Below, piece by piece: positions 36,033 through 49,600 of a DNA stretch of 64,000 nt (positions are counted from its first letter, which is position 1; the number at the start of each line of letters is the position of its first letter). Both the position numbers and the translations under genes were made by a program. The notes under the pieces are model-generated. The model had not been told where the DNA came from, made no database searches, and worked only from the letters and a program-made list of their open reading frames with translations. The DNA lies in contig JAPDRO010000014.1 in the NCBI GenBank assembly GCA_030247885.1, positions 620,001 through 684,000 of the forward strand. Reading direction: 5' to 3'. This stretch comes from Taxawa tesnikishii (nom. ined.). Its lineage: Eukaryota; Ascomycota; Dothideomycetes; Dothideales.

Positions 36033-38040
36033 TCAAGAGGCCGGGCTGTACTTCGACAGCTTACGGATCCTCGCACCATACCTATAGAACAGGAACGGCA
36101 CCGGAAGCAGAGCCACGGCGAGGAAGCCGAGCAACGAGGTAGCCCAATTAATGCCGAGATTGTGATACATGCCAGAAGCGAACAGAGGGACTGCCACAGG
36201 GTCAGCATGCGAGCTCAGCTGGGGAGGATGAACGGGGACACTTACAACCCGCACCAAGCCAACTTCTGAAGAACGTGTTGCCAGCAATGGCCGAGTTGGC
36301 GAACATCATGTACACATCGATGATGTAGTTCAACCCCTGCAAGAAAACAACCATGATACCCATCCCGATGGGCACGCCTGCAATAACCTGAGGCACCCAG
36401 ATGATGTGCGGGTTGCTGGTCCAGGCAAACCAGAACAAACCCGCAGGGAACACGACGGCACCGATCATCATAGGAACCAGTCGCTCTTCGGGTACCACGT
36501 GGCCTTCCTGCTTCAGCCGCTTCTGGAAGCGCGTCTTAGTGGTAAAGGTGATGAGCAGGGCGCCCAGCACGACTCCGACGGTGATGGAGATGAAAGGGAG
36601 GGCTCCAACGCCTTCGTTCCAGCCTCGGGCTTGTTGGAAGGCGATCGGGTAGGCTTCGAAGAAGAGATAGAGAATTCCGTAGATAAAACCCATGTACAGG
36701 GTCATGAGAAGGAGGATAGGCTCCAAAGCGAGCATTATGAAGGGTCGAAGGAGGTACTTTTCGGCGATCTAGTGAAATCGGTCAGTATCGAGGTTGCGAG
36801 GCGGGCCGCGTTGGAGTGTCGACATACCTCCCTCAGGTTCACCTCGGTCTCATCTGCCTTCGCGTGGATGGCCCAGTTGCGCGTCTGGTACCGAATCTTC
36901 TTCGCTCTGCGCTGCAGCAGCACTGGCGCATACGACTCCGGATAGATGAAAAACGCGCATGTGCCCAAGAACGCTGCCATGATCATGGTAAACCAAGCCG
37001 TCCAGTGCCAGCCCAGAGACTGATTCATAACCGTGAAGCCTCCAACAATGGGGCCAGCAACCGGACCGATGAACACGGATCCACTGAAGATGCACACCGC
37101 AATGCCTCTCTCAACCGGGTCCCAGAAATCCGCCAGCGCACCGCCGACGATAGCCAGCGGTGCGGAGCCGAAGAAACCTCCAAAGAATCTGCAGATCATG
37201 ACGGTATAGATCTTGTCGGCGACGCCAATGGGGATCTGGAAGATGACGAAAATGGCATAGCCAGTGAACAGTGGTAGTTTGCGTCCGTACAGCTCCGACA
37301 GCGGTCCCCAAATGATTGGTCCGAAAGCAAATCCGAGCACGAATAGGGAGGTGCCGAGGACCATGACTTCCTGCGAGACACCGAATTGCTGCGCGGTCAC
37401 AGTGGTGGCGGTGCTGAAGACGGACGAGGCGAACGTGATGCAAAAGGTCATCAGTCCTAACGCGAAAGTGATGAGCCATTTCTTCCATTTTGGCCAGTTC
37501 ATTGGATTGCCCTAGCACAAACACGTCAGCTGCAGCCATGAGAACCATTCAGATACTCCCTACCGGATCATCGTCGCCATCCCATTCTACCAGATTGGGA
37601 TCCTTGTCCTCTCCCGCTTCTTGCTTACGCTCGTTTCGGAGGTGCTGCTTCTCAACATCGGCGTCGCGGTCGAAGTTCTCCTCGTTGGCTCCTGCGGTGA
37701 ATCCCGCAACAGGTGCTTCTCTGCTGTTGGCGTCATGTGATACGCTGTGTCCAGAATCCCCTGCTTGAGCGTCTTCCGCTTTAACGTCGTCTTTGTCGAA
37801 GCTTGACCTTTGCGACTGCGCTGTCGTCGAGCCGGAGAGGTTAGATGGACGCTGGCGGGGTTGTGCTTCTGGCTCCCGATGTGTTTGTTCGTACCGGTCG
37901 GCGATGTAAGGAGGTCCATCTGCTGCATGCTGCCAGTAATGTACCTTGGAGTCGTGCGATGCGGGAGTCAAGCCATCCGCTGCGTATGTTGTTCTGCCAC
38001 TCGCGCTCCGAATAAGTCCTGATCCATACTGATGATCCAT
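36033..38040 (-). CDS. MFS transporter, DHA1 drug:H+ antiporter type
   Basis: Major facilitator with 12 predicted membrane helices, 613 residues, four exons (37564-38040, 36828-37511, 36246-36768, 36033-36190), all phases exact. The first 160 residues are a long hydrophilic, charged, presumably cytosolic tail ending EWDGDDDP, spliced to GNPMNWPKWKKWLITFALG, the usual entry of DHA1 (polyamine/drug) transporters. Motif A-like GPLSELYGRKLPLFTG lies between helices 2 and 3, and the antiporter motif C-like FIGPVAGPIVGGF in helix 5. The C-terminal half has FFEAYPIAFQQARGWNEGVG and ends RKLSKYSPAS. Probable plasma-membrane exporter of drugs, polyamines or metabolites; the substrate cannot be told from sequence. 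No biosynthetic genes flank it, so a cluster role is not indicated. Confidence 0.9.
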
Positions 38041-39720
38041 GGCAGGCTAATATTCACTACTGTGGTCCACTCCTTACGTGGTGCACGAGGCTTCTCGTCT
38101 CCGAAATAGATAGACGTCCTCTTTGCGAAACTGGAGGATCAAAATGGCAATAGGAAATGCAATGCAAAATCTGGTACTTACCTACGCCGCAGTCACCGAC
38201 TTTAGTTAAAGGTACAGCAAACATAGAGTTGAGAGTGACGACATGTCCCCCAACCGCTGGCTACTAACAAGCAGATGGACGGAACGAGTTTATGCCGAGG
38301 AGCTTCTCGAACAAATGCCCAATTGGATTTGCAGCGGCAGATTAGAGGGAAAGCTACAATGCTTAACGGTCGAGATCTGCGCCGTGTCTGCATGCGGCAA
38401 CCATCAGAGGTCTTCTGGATTCGTTGACGTGCACGCTGACCCGTTCTGTCTGCAAAATATCGAGATGGTTTGAGCAAGGAATCGTGTCTTCTGCCTCACA
38501 GCTGGAAGACTCCCACAGTTACTCCTCTCGTGTGTCTTCCGATATCTCTGCTCTTCTCTCCCTCCTCTTCCCTTTGCCCGACGTTGGACGACTTGTGAGC
38601 GATCCGTACTCCTGTCTGGATCTGGCAGGCCAGTTCACGCCATGACGTCGGATATTCCAGGAATCAGAAAGGAGGGAAAGGTTGGGTCTTGGCAGCCGCT
38701 CTTCCGCGGAGCCGCATGTCCGAGGGGTCCCCGGGTCCCCCTCGCACGTCATCTCCATCCTCGCGTCTCGCAAACGACAAGCAACAGAAGTAGTGAAGTA
38801 ACTGAGATAGAGCGGCTGATGAGTGCACTGTCCTCCTTGGAGACCAGCTTGTGGCTGATGCGAACAACGCGGCCACATGTAGAGCACCCCATCTATGAGC
38901 GGAGGCATTCTACGCCATAATGAGAAACGGAGGAAGCTGGAGATGAGAGCGTCGCATATATGCCTTGTCAAACCATGCTAATCAGAGCGGTGAGGGTCTA
39001 GCGTGCTCCGTCGTTCTGTCATGGCAGCGCATATCCACGGATACACAGAGATCGATGTGTTGGCCCACTGACGTTCACAAGCTTGCTCGCTATCCAGACA
39101 CTGTGAAGCTTACCCTTCGAGGAGGATGTGCTTGCTTGATAACCCACATGGTGATCCGCCTCCAGGTAAATTCACCTGTCGGTCTTCTCTGAGCTTTATC
39201 ACTCAAAAACAACCATGTCCGCTCGATCCTAGCCATGCGAACTTGGGCAGACCGTACGACGATTTGCCTCTTCGCGATCATCTTGGCAGACACCACAAGA
39301 AGGCAGGCCATGAACTGCAACAGCTAGTGACAATAGCGCGAGCGAAGCAGTTGGAGTGATGTGCGAGTCGGCTTCTCATCAGCGTCTTGGCAGCTGTCTA
39401 TTGCAAGAGCCGGGAATTTTGTTTGCAGTGTCCTTGTCAAATCTTGTATAGCGCTTCCTTTGCTGCTCTATGCATCATGGGACAAAACTTTACGATCTGC
39501 TGTTATCGAGCACATGCTTCTGCTGTGACGATCACTGGCGCATACAATTCATAAGCAAGATGAGATACTGATCTCGACGAAGTATTCGCCTACGAGGCTG
39601 TCCAACGATACCAACATGTTTCCAAAACGTCAAATGAGCGACCCAAGCATATTCCGAGCGGCATACCGAGCCGCCAAATTCAACATCGTGATCCAATGGT
39701 TTCTGACACGGCAAACCCCT
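38041..39720. other. 1.7 kb intergenic region
   Basis: Contains the transporter promoter. Open frames here (such as 38519-38971 minus and 38243-38473 plus) show no conserved motif. No repeats or RNA genes were recognised. Confidence 0.5.
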
Positions 39721-40216
39721 TCACAGCTTAGAGACGAACTTCAGTCGTCCTTGCTCGAAAATCTCTCCCGTAGCTGGAAAATCGAATCCTCCGTCCAGCA
39801 GGAGCGTACGCACGATGATCTTGTCCGGCATGGCATCCTGATGGTCTGTTGAAATCGTGAGAACCCTGCCATTCCATCTATAGTCAACGACTCCTTTGAT
39901 ATACTTACGGTAGATGTGCGAAGTACAGTTGCCGCAGTAGAAGCATCTCACATCCTTACCTGACCAGCGTTTAACATTGAGCACGGTAGACAACACACTG
40001 AGCGTGATACACACCAGAATCACCCTTATAGGTATATACATTCGGCTTTCCCTTGGTGATCTCGAGATCGTCCTTTGGCACGATCTGGTTGCAAGAGTAC
40101 GGACCTCCGCCGGTCTTCTTACACGTGCCACAGTGACACAGGACGTGCTCCGCACTGCCGAGCTTGGCCTTCCAGTTGACTTGACCGCAGTGGCACGAAC
40201 CGTTGTAGGATGTCAT
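39721..40216 (-). CDS. GFA/CENP-V-type zinc protein (glutathione-dependent formaldehyde-activating-like)
   Basis: Small zinc-binding enzyme of the GFA (Mss4-like fold) family; 125 residues, the normal size for fungal members. Exons are 40015-40216, 39909-39959 and 39721-39845, with exact phase. Zinc-ligand cysteines are visible in GSCHCGQVNW, LCHCGTCKKTGGGPYS and RCFYCGNCTSHIYHHQ. The C-terminal DKIIVRTLLLDGG is typical. Bacterial GFA speeds the joining of formaldehyde with glutathione; many fungal paralogues have undefined substrates, so the name is a family label. Intron 2 has donor GTAAGT and acceptor CAACAG. Confidence 0.9.
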
Positions 40217-40790
40217 TCTGATCGTTTATGGTACTGAATTCGGTTGGTGGCAGATATGCGGGCGCAGGTTCTTGGAGTAACAAGGAGAAGCAGAAAAACA
40301 AGGAACAGCTTACTCTTGTACACTCAGCTCGATGGCTAATCTGTGGGGCTTCCTCTTGTTCTTGGAGATGGCATTGCGGATCCCCCTGCACCCCGCAATG
40401 GCGTATAGGTACATGTCGAGTGTAGATACAGGGAGGCCTTCCTTTGAGGCGGGGTAGGAAGGTCTGAGATGCGGTGATAAGGAAGTGTTGAACTCTTCTA
40501 TGTCGACTCCTCTTGACAGTGCAGTAACACGATATTCTTCCATAACCTGCAACAGGATATCATATAAGGGAATGAAGTTCGTTATGGTCTTGAAGCGTAT
40601 GGATCATGGTGAGGAAGGTGGCTGTTGGTTGCGAAAAAGCTCGGGATTCTTGGCGAGCCAACAACCCACAACTCATTTTCAATACCCTGCAGACGTTAGA
40701 CGGTAGGTGTTCGCGCTCACCACCAAGTGTACCAACCAAGAGTCGTAACGAGAGAGTAGCACTGTTGATACAAGAACTATTCGTACACGT
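40217..40790. other. Intergenic: GFA promoter and mEF-G2 3' flank
   Basis: About 570 nt with no recognised gene; the short open frames overlap the promoter of the GFA gene. Confidence 0.5.
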
Positions 40791-43641
40791 CTATACAACA
40801 TCCCCAGACATCTCCGCAAGCGCCGTCCTCATCCTCTGCGCACTCATGCGCTCAAACCGATCTACGCTCATGACAAACGTACCCCTTCCCGCCGTCAGAC
40901 TGCGTAAATGCTTAAGATAGCCGACCATCTCCTTCAGTGGCACTCTGGCGACGATCTGACGCATCTGGTTACCCGTCGCCGCCATCACATCCCCATCCTC
41001 GCCACTTCCAAACGGGTCTGCCGGCGCGTAGATCTTCTTGGGGTCGATTGTGGCTTCGTCTCTGGTATTGGGCAGCGATTCATCGAACGCACCTTCCCCG
41101 AGTGAGATGATCTGCCCACCACGCGCGGCGCTGAGATCATGGACTACGCTGCCCAGACTGTCTTCGTCAACGCTGATTGTGACGAGCATGACGGGTTCCA
41201 TGAGCACGGTGCCGGTGCTCGACGTCTTCGAGTCCTGCAGAGCTTGAGTCACGGCCAGGCGCGCAGCTGAAGACAGTGAGGCGGCGGTAGTGGTTGGGAA
41301 AAGGTGGTTGAGAGGGTCGAATGTCACCGTAACGTGGGTAGAGTGCATCGGGTAGCCGTGTGCCGGACCGCGGGCAAGAGCAGCGGAGACACCCGTCTGT
41401 AGGGCCGTGCGGACAGTCTGGATGGGGAGAGTGGGAGTAAGTGATGGGGTATCGGGTTCTTTAGCGGATCCATCTTCGTTCAAAGTCGGCGTGGAAATGG
41501 TCAGGTAGTTGTTATCAACAAGTTCGACGCCCGCCTCCTCTTGAGAGAAGTCGTGGTCATCGCGCGGTTGCACCACAGCCTCGCAGGCGGCTTTGCTCGC
41601 CTTTCCGGCTACTTCGCGGTCAAAGATGCCCGTTTTCTGTGTGGATGGTGACGTGATGGCTTCTCGGAATCCGATTTGGATGTTTCCAATTCGAGCTTTC
41701 GCTTTCAGGTCGTTGACCAGGCGGTCGCGTGCGATTTCGAGGTGCAGCTCGCCCATTCCTGCCAAGTGCGTCTGCCCGCTTTCGTGATCCTGAGTGACGT
41801 TCAAACTTGGATCTTCACGGAGCAGCAGCTCAAGCGTCTCTGTAATATGCTTCTCCTCAGCAAGGCTGTTAGGTTCAACGCTCGTAAAGAACACTGGAGG
41901 CGGTACAGCGATGGGCCTGAGTTGGAGGCTGTTGAGGGGCGCTGGAGGTCCGGTTTTTGGATTCGCGCCCGTGTACGATATCAGAGTATCGCCAGTGCGA
42001 GCGTACTTCAAGCCAGATATGACTCCAATCTGTCCAGCGGGTATGAACGGGACTTCCACAGCGTCGTTGGCGTACATTTTCATCAACCGGGGCGCTCTTT
42101 CCGTGACCTGCAGGTTGGTGTTGAACAGTAGCGCGTTTCTCGCTATCATTCCAGAATAAACCCGTACGTAGACGAGGACGCCCCTACGTGGGTCGCTGAC
42201 GACTTTGAATGCGAGAGCACATCCCTCTAGGTTCTTGACCATGTGCGTCGCTTTCCCTGTAGCGAGAGCCTTGCTTTGCTTTTGGCCGGATTGATTCATC
42301 GTTGGCTGCGCGAGCGCTACTTTGCCCGACAATAGCTCGTTAAGGCCAGAATGTGTCGCACCAAGGCTCACTTCGGGATCTGGCCGCTCGTCTGGAGACG
42401 GCAAGAGATCCACGACAGCATCAAGCAGAGGCTGTACACCAACATTGCGGAAGCTTGCGCCAGCAAATACAGGGACAACCACTTGCGGGGTAGCCAATGT
42501 GCATCTCCTAAGACTCTCTGTAATAGCCGAAGGCGGTATCGCAAGATGATCTTCCTCGTACTCAAGGAACTTCTCAACCATTTCATCGTCATGCTCACTT
42601 AACAGCTCCACCAGAGCGATTCTGGCTTTCTTGAGATCTTCTGCAAGTTTCTCTCCACGGCTGGCGAGGTCTTGAAGGTCGAAGACCTGCATGGACTTGC
42701 CGTCACTCCCTTCCTCGTAAAGCAGTGCCTTCAGGCCTAGAACATCGCCCACGCCCTGCAGCTTGCCGTCTGCACCTCTCCACCACGGAACTTGGCACAG
42801 GGCAGGCCAGCTGTTCAATCTCGTGCCGATCTCTTTGACAGTTCTGTTGAAAGCAGCTCCATCACGGTCGAGCTTGTTAACGAACAATATCCTTGGGATG
42901 CGGTAGAAGCTGGCTTGGGCCCAAACTTTTTCTGTCTGCGCTTCGACGCCTGCTACGCCGTCGAGGATACATACTGCGCCATCCAAGATCCGTAGCGAAC
43001 GCAGGACCTCAAAGGTGAAATCCGCATGCCCGGGAGTATCTATCAGGTTGACTTGATGCGCCTGCGATGAACGCGGTAGTGTTGGTGTAAGCTCTGGTGT
43101 AGCAGTTCCGTTGTCAGGTACAGGCGGCCAGGAGAATGTCACAGCTGCCGATTGGATAGTGATGCCCCTGGCCCGTTCAGCAGGAAGAAAGTCGGTGACA
43201 GTTGATCCTTCGTCCACATCTGCGCGCTGTAGTGAGCCATGTGTACCAACAACGGGTTGGATGATCCTGGCCACGAGAGGAGTGTACGAAAAGAGCGCGT
43301 GCACACGGATGGGTCACCATGAGTTGTATGTAAGAAGGACAGCGCAAGTCTTACCTCCTAATCTACGGGTAAAGCCACTGTAATACAGCATACGCTCCGT
43401 CGTTGTAGTTTTACCCTGCCTTGCTTAGCACCTACGCTGTTCTTGCATATCTCCAGCATGTACATACAGCATCAATATGGGCTATGATACCAATATTGCG
43501 TGTTTTGGCAGTGGTTGCCACTGCGGTTTGAGCAGTAGAGCTAGCATGACGATTGACGGAACGTGAGAAAGCCCTTACACGTTCTCGCACTAAGCAGGCG
43601 GCAGGACGACGCGCTCGAAGACACGTCCATCCGACTATCAT
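40791..43641 (-). CDS. MEF2: Mitochondrial elongation factor G 2 (ribosome-releasing factor 2)
   Basis: Translational GTPase that, by family knowledge, acts with mitochondrial RRF to split ribosomes after termination. Three exons: 43468-43641, 43355-43415 and 40791-43219, 887 residues, exact phase. The N-terminus ([30 protein letters not shown]) is arginine-rich and lacks acidic residues, as expected of a mitochondrial presequence. G motifs are [19 protein letters not shown] (intron 1 splits the P-loop), [31 protein letters not shown] and [11 protein letters not shown]. Later domains show [14 protein letters not shown] and the C-terminal [19 protein letters not shown]. An insert around the switch I/II region ([18 protein letters not shown]) is longer than in bacterial EF-G. 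No frame conflict is seen over 2.6 kb of coding sequence. Confidence 0.93.
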
Positions 43642-43977
43642 AACAATATGTGACGAACGGGCGGACGCTCGATTAGTGGAGGCGTCCCGTGTTTCTCAGA
43701 ACTCAGATCTGAGCAGCACCCTTGCAGTAGTCTTTGTCGATATAACGTTTGGCGTGCAAGGTCAGAAATGCAGAAGAAAAGGAAGTAGATGGAAGAAGAC
43801 CGAGTTTGAACGTATGGCAATGCAGAGGAAGGGGGATAGATACATGTAGACAGGTTGGGAGAAGATGAACCGATCGTGCGAACAAAACGCCAAGCCAAAG
43901 CCATCATGCAGCCACGGACAGACACCAACACGAGCCACACTGCACACTACCACTACGACAACACACAACATGTCGCA
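43642..43977. promoter_or_regulatory. Compact divergent promoter between mEF-G2 and Vps17
   Basis: Only about 340 nt separate the two start codons, so the genes share one short intergenic region. No clear TATA was noted on either side. An upstream in-frame ATG at 43906 could lengthen Vps17 by 24 residues. Confidence 0.5.
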
Positions 43978-44342
43978 ATGAGCTCGAGCTCCGGCAAATC
44001 GCCTGTACCCAATCTTCGTTTCCAGAGACGAACCAGCGAGCGCGCCTTCTACGAGGGCCAGTTCAAGCCTGGCATGGATTACTCCACTCTTCCTAACGAC
44101 CCCGACCATCCCGCAGGCAGCTCACCATGGGCCTCCTCTCCTCAGCACTCCAGGACCAGCTTTGGTGCGCCCTCGAACGCTGACATACCGCCGAACAATC
44201 TGCCTCAATCGCCCTACGGTGTGCCTTCTGCTCAGCAGCAGGCGTCCGCGGATGACTTTGGGAGACCCTCTACCAGCGAATCTACCACGTTGGCGGCCTC
44301 GGAGAACGGAGACGTTGCGCCATCGCCCTATGAATCGCAGTC

Positions 44343-44378
<36 letters not shown>

Positions 44379-46008
44379 TCAATACCAGCAGCGACAGCAG
44401 CTTCCGCTGACAGGCCAGGAGAACCAACGCCATGATCCTCAGCGCTACCACGGAACTGCGGCCCGCCAGAGGCAGCATCAACCACAGTACAAGCTGCAGG
44501 CTAAGATCACGGCACTAGAGCGTACAGGACGAAAAGATCCTATCCTCCGATTTGATGTATACGTGCGTGTTCTTTCAATGTAACAATGCTCTATTACGAG
44601 TGCTGACCACATAGGTCTAGACCAACCTGCCTAAGTTTCGCACCACCCAATTCCGCGACGTTCGCAGGAGCCATTCAGAGTTCATCAAGTTCGCGGATCA
44701 TTTGATCTCATCTAACCCAGAAGCTTTTGTTCCTGCCGTTCCACCGCCGCTCACCGCTGCCGGAGCAGGAACCGACGAAGATGAAGCAAGAGTCAAGGCA
44801 TCAATGCAGCGATGGCTGAATAACGTGTGCGGGAACGAAGTTCTAATGCGCGATGAAGAGATGGTTTTTTCGTCGAGAGCGATTTTGGATACAGTCCGGT
44901 GGTCAGACGCAAGCAGCCAGCTACGGGTGTCAGGCGGAAGTACATCAAGCAGTTCGCCCCACCGCCGGACGACACGCCGGAATTGCTCGAGGCAAGACCG
45001 GTTGTCAAGTCCTTCTACCTAGGTACCATGGAGACTGGCCAGAAGGTGGATAAGGTGGTCAAATCACGACGAGGTGAGCTAGCATTTCACAATAGCTGCA
45101 TTGCAACAAATGACTGACACTCATCGCGCGTAGCACTTGGCCTTGCTGAGAACGACCTCGGCGTAAAGATGGCTGCCATGCAAGCGCAAGAAACGCATAC
45201 CGGACTTGGAAACGCTTACAGAAAGATTGGCAAGGTCATCCAAACAGTCGGTGACTTCCACGCGGCACAGGGTACAGCTGAGGCAACCACCCTGGCGGAT
45301 CCCTTGCAGTACCACTCATCGGACGCCTTCATTGTCAAAGAAACGTTGACTAACAGGCACATTCTGCTGCGAGAACTGCTGCAAGCTCAACAGTCAACTC
45401 GGTCGAAAACGAGCGCAGCGGACCGGCTGAAGGCGTCGTCGTCTGTGAAGCGGGACAAGGTCGACGAGGCCATTTCCGCGCTCGATGAAGCGCGCAGTCA
45501 CGAAGCCTACCTCAAACAGAAGACGGAGCGCGTGACCGCGAATCTGGTCCAGGAGCGCCGCAAATGGTTCGCCCGCACAGCCGCAGATCTGCGTTCCGCC
45601 ATCCGCGAGTACGCCATCCGCCAGATTGAGGTCGAGCGTCGCACTCTGGCGACGCTGGAACAGGTCCGCCCCGACGTTCGCAACATTGATGCTTCTGGTG
45701 GTCTGTCGAGACTCGGCCGCGAAGCCCATCCCGTCATCAGACGCAGTAGCTTGGCTAGCAGCCAAGGGCCGAAGGGTGATGCTTGGAGTGGCGTTCCGAG
45801 ACGACCGGACGGCTTGAACAGGAGTATCAGTGGTAGTTTTGCCGGGACGCCTGTTCCTGAGGAAGAGGACGGGGCAGAGCAAGGTGCCGCAACGGGCAGG
45901 AAGAGAGCCACCAGTGGAGCGAGTAGTTTGGGACGGTTAGAAGAGGACGACGAGGATAGGGTCGACGCAAGGAACGCGGCCAGTCGATTGGCTCAGACGA
46001 CTTTCTGA
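43978..46008 (+). CDS. VPS17: Retromer sorting nexin Vps17
   Basis: PX-BAR sorting nexin that pairs with Vps5 and helps the Vps26-29-35 trimer form endosome-to-Golgi tubules. Exons are 43978-44562, 44621-45073 and 45134-46008; about 637 residues. The disordered N-terminus carries a pure glutamine run. The PX domain starts at about 180 (YKLQAKITALERTGRKDPIL, TNLPKFRTTQFRDVRRSHSE). Further on are RVKASMQRWLNNVCGNEVLM, QFAPPPDDTPELLEARPVVK and the BAR region (NAYRKIGKVIQTVGDFHAAQ, DAFIVKETLTNRHILLRELL, ADRLKASSSVKRDKVDEAI). The frame is one base short at the T run 44865-44870; one extra T gives EMVFFVESDFGYSP and restores exact length. The ATG at 43978 (MSSSSGKSP) is preferred; an in-frame ATG at 43906 is also possible. 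Confidence 0.92.
44344..44376 (+). repeat. CAG repeat coding polyglutamine in Vps17
   Basis: About eleven CAG codons in tandem within the disordered N-terminal region. Likely length-variable between strains. Confidence 0.9.
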
Positions 46009-46691
46009 GGTAGTCTCTCAGAACGATCTGTATAGTCAAGAGACGATGAATGAGATGCATTTTGTTGATTCTGCTCCCTGATATCTATGGTCATAAATGC
46101 CCTCGTATGGGGATCAGGAGGTCTCTTATCGACCGCGAGCCGCTGACCGTACCGTATATCTCTTGTAGGCACGGTTAGCCAAGCGGCAGGTGAGACTAGG
46201 GTGAAGGTGAAGGTGAAGGCGTGGAGGGCACGCTAAGGCGATGACGTAACACCGTATTTTTTCATGTGAATATCTTTATGCATAGCTCGACGCGTGCTCC
46301 GTTAACGATATGAACCGCGGTTTCCACCAACCAACAGCAAACGCTGGTTGAAGAAGCCGCGCTGTCGACTGCGTACCGTAGCAACAGCGTAATGCAACTG
46401 CCGTGACAATTGGTCGTCTTGAGTTCTGGATCTTGTCAGTTCCTGCGGCGTTTGGCGTTCATGCTGGACGTGATCTCGTTTGACACGCTGGTGCCTGTCA
46501 TGAGCATGCACCTCTCACCATCGCCGCATCTTGTTTGACCTGTTAACAAAAGGTACAGCGCCTTGAAAACGATCGTATCTTCGATCACTCAACAGGAAGC
46601 TTTTCTGCTGCATTTGAAGGAACATACTCGACTGTTCTGCATTGTTAACTTTCTAGCTCACAAGGCTGACCGGCGTCTACTTTTCTTCACC
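46009..46691. other. Intergenic region between Vps17 and the USP34-like gene
   Basis: About 680 nt. A three-unit GTGAAG repeat is at 46201-46219. The short sequence GGTTAGCCAAGCGG near 46174 resembles a tRNA D-arm, but no tRNA fold surrounds it. The rest is presumed promoter. Confidence 0.5.
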
Positions 46692-49600
46692 ATGGATCTC
46701 GCAGCATCACCCACTGCTGGCGAACCCTCACCTCCCTTAACACCACGCAGGAATTCCTTCACTGATGCAAACGCCGCGCTCGCGAGGAAGCGACCCCGAT
46801 TGAGTGCTTCTCCAGCCAAACCTCTAACCAAGGCCGCATCGCCGTCACCGAACAATTCCCCTCCACGCAGCCCCGTCATCGAGATAGTTGAGCCCGACAC
46901 CGTTCAAGAGCCACCGCCTGTTATCATCGACCTCGACGGCGACATCACCATGGACGTCGGCCGCATTCAGGATTTTCCGTTTATCAATATGTCCGACTGG
47001 ACGACGCCCGAAGCTGCGAGCAGGGGTCTTGGAGAATACCTGGACCAAGGACGTAAGGAAGACGTTCAAGCACCACTCAAACGTTGCTGATGTTATGTTC
47101 TTAGATCCGTTCAATGTCCTCAACTTGCATGCGCTCGTCGACTGGTTGGAAAACCACATAAGTTTAATGGCGGAGCGCGCCGCGGAATGGCCTCGATACT
47201 ATGAGGCGGGCAAGCTGTTTTGGGACCACCTCGGCAACGTGATAAGGAAGCTCGCCCACAGAGGGTATGTGTTTCCTAATTGTTTTCTCTTTCAGTCCAA
47301 TCCTTGTTGCTGAACACCTTGATGACAGCAATGCTAAGAACTGCAGAAGACCCAACGACTCCAACAAGTACTCGGCTCATGACCTTCAAGATCTAGTCCG
47401 TCGCCTGTACTACAACTACACCTTGTTGTGCCTCAGGTTCTTGCACATTGATGCTATGCGCATCTCAGACACAGGCCTCCGCAGGGATTCGGCTCTTGCA
47501 GGTGACTCACCAGCAATCTTGCTGTCAGCGACACCTCACGTCAAAGCTCTCGGAGACCTCCTTCAACAAAGGTGCTTGGTAAAGATGTTCTTGTTTAGCA
47601 TACAAGAAGCCGACAAACTATTGGTCGATACTGTCGAGTGGTTCGTTCAAGATGGCAGTCCGCAGAAGGACCTTTTGACCCTCTTTGAGACTGCAGTCCG
47701 CCGGTCAGAAGGAATCCAAGACAGTCTGGAGACGTCGCAGGCTTGTCTGGGTCTTTCCTCGGTGGTTCTCCGCACGCTTCCCTCTCCCCTCTTACGGCAG
47801 CAAGCCCAAGATTCGATTTACTTGGGTTCAGCCTCAGAACTGTTCCGACTGGCCAGTGAAGTACTCCTCCCGAAGCTCTGCAAATTCCAGCCAAGAAATC
47901 TACCAGAAAACTTCCACCGAGACATACTGGATGCTACGGAGAAGATTTTGGCAACTTTGATGTCGGTGAACAACCACATGATCTCTGAGATGCTCGACAA
48001 TGCAGTACAATATGTTAGCAGTCTGGTGGAAGAACGTCCCGCTGCTTCTGGTTCAGAAGGCTCAACACAAGAGTTGCCATGCCATGTTCTGAACTTGTCT
48101 TTCCGAACAGGAAGCTCGTCACCTACATTCCCCTTTGCTGTCTGGAGGGCTGGTGTATGTATTGGCTACCTCACGAGCGAGATCATATTCTTGCGCGGGA
48201 TCGGCCTCGAGAAGCTCAATATTGTATTGACAGAAACATACAGGCAATGCGAGAGAGAGCCGGACAATCTCACTCTGCAATGCGTGGCCAGAATACTTCG
48301 CTGCAAGGCCGGCGTGTCATACTTCATGGGACCCCTTACTCACCCGGATCTCATACGGAGAAGTGCGCACGTAATCAACTTTCTCCTAGTCACCCACAAT
48401 ATCTCTACTGCAGACATTGACGTCATGTGGTCCACCGTTGCGACGAATCAGCAAGCCGAGATCGTGGAAGCAGGTTATATCATGCTGGAGCAGCTTCTTC
48501 AGTACATGGATGTCGAACATCTTGTCCACTTGGCGAAGAAGATTGGCCAGTTGCCTATACAACACGCCGGAAAACATGCACTTCGTCTGCTGAATCTAGT
48601 GGAGAATGCATTTATCGACAGGGCTGTACCAGGCGAGCAGTCAGCACAGCTACGGTTCGAGATGATAATGAACTGCGTGCAGCTCCTTCGAACTGTTGGT
48701 TCCGCTAGTTTTTCCCCGGGTTGTCAAGCACTCCAGGCCGCTGCGTACGCATCCATCAAATTGCTTCTGACCCCAGAGCTACTGGAAAGAACGGTGTCTT
48801 GTTGTTTGACGGAGATGAACCGAAACTCTGCTTTAGCCGCTGGCTGTGCCTGCGTGTTGCTGCAAGTGTTGGATCGCCCAGATCTGGGAACATCATGGGC
48901 TGTAGAGGCGATATCCATTCCTTTGAAAGACCTCTGCCACTACGTCGATGAGCAGCGCACAGCCAACCCTGCGATCTGTCGGCCACAAGTTTTACTCCCT
49001 CGCATTCAGCTCGTGCTCCAATTACTGGTATATCTTCCCATGGATGATCGACAAGTCGTGGAGATGACGCTTTGGAAGTACCTTGTTTCTGAAGAGGCAA
49101 TCAATCACTCAGCTAGAAGCGCCGCATTGAACGAAATTATCGCGAACAAGGAGAGAGATACGGCAACTGGACAGCTCTACTGGCGTTGTATAACGTCATT
49201 TTTGCCAAAATTGCCAGCTGAGTACGCCACAGATGCTGTGTATGCGCTCTTACACGACTCGCTCGCGGATGACTCCACCTGGGAAGCCACCCAGTCGGAT
49301 GACAACAGTTTCTCCATACATACTGAGATACTGCGTCTGGCTTTCGGTGCTCCGGATAGCACTCTTGCCAAAGAGTTGGTCAGCCTTCTGATAGCCTCGC
49401 TGTTTGACCCGACCTTGGTGCGACACCACCGGGATATTGCACTTGCTGCGCAAGTTTCCACCGTTCGTCAATGTCTTGAGTGTCTTTTCCGTCGCGATGG
49501 TCGCTTCGTGGAAGCCGTAAATCTCCTCACTGCCCTTCTTCAACACTCGCGCGGCCTACATCGATCTCAGAACCATGAGCCACAACTGGATTTGACTCGC

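Noticed and set aside
46160-46200. tRNA D-arm-like sequence
   Set aside because: Only GGTTAGCCAAGCGG matches; no anticodon or T arm can be folded around it.
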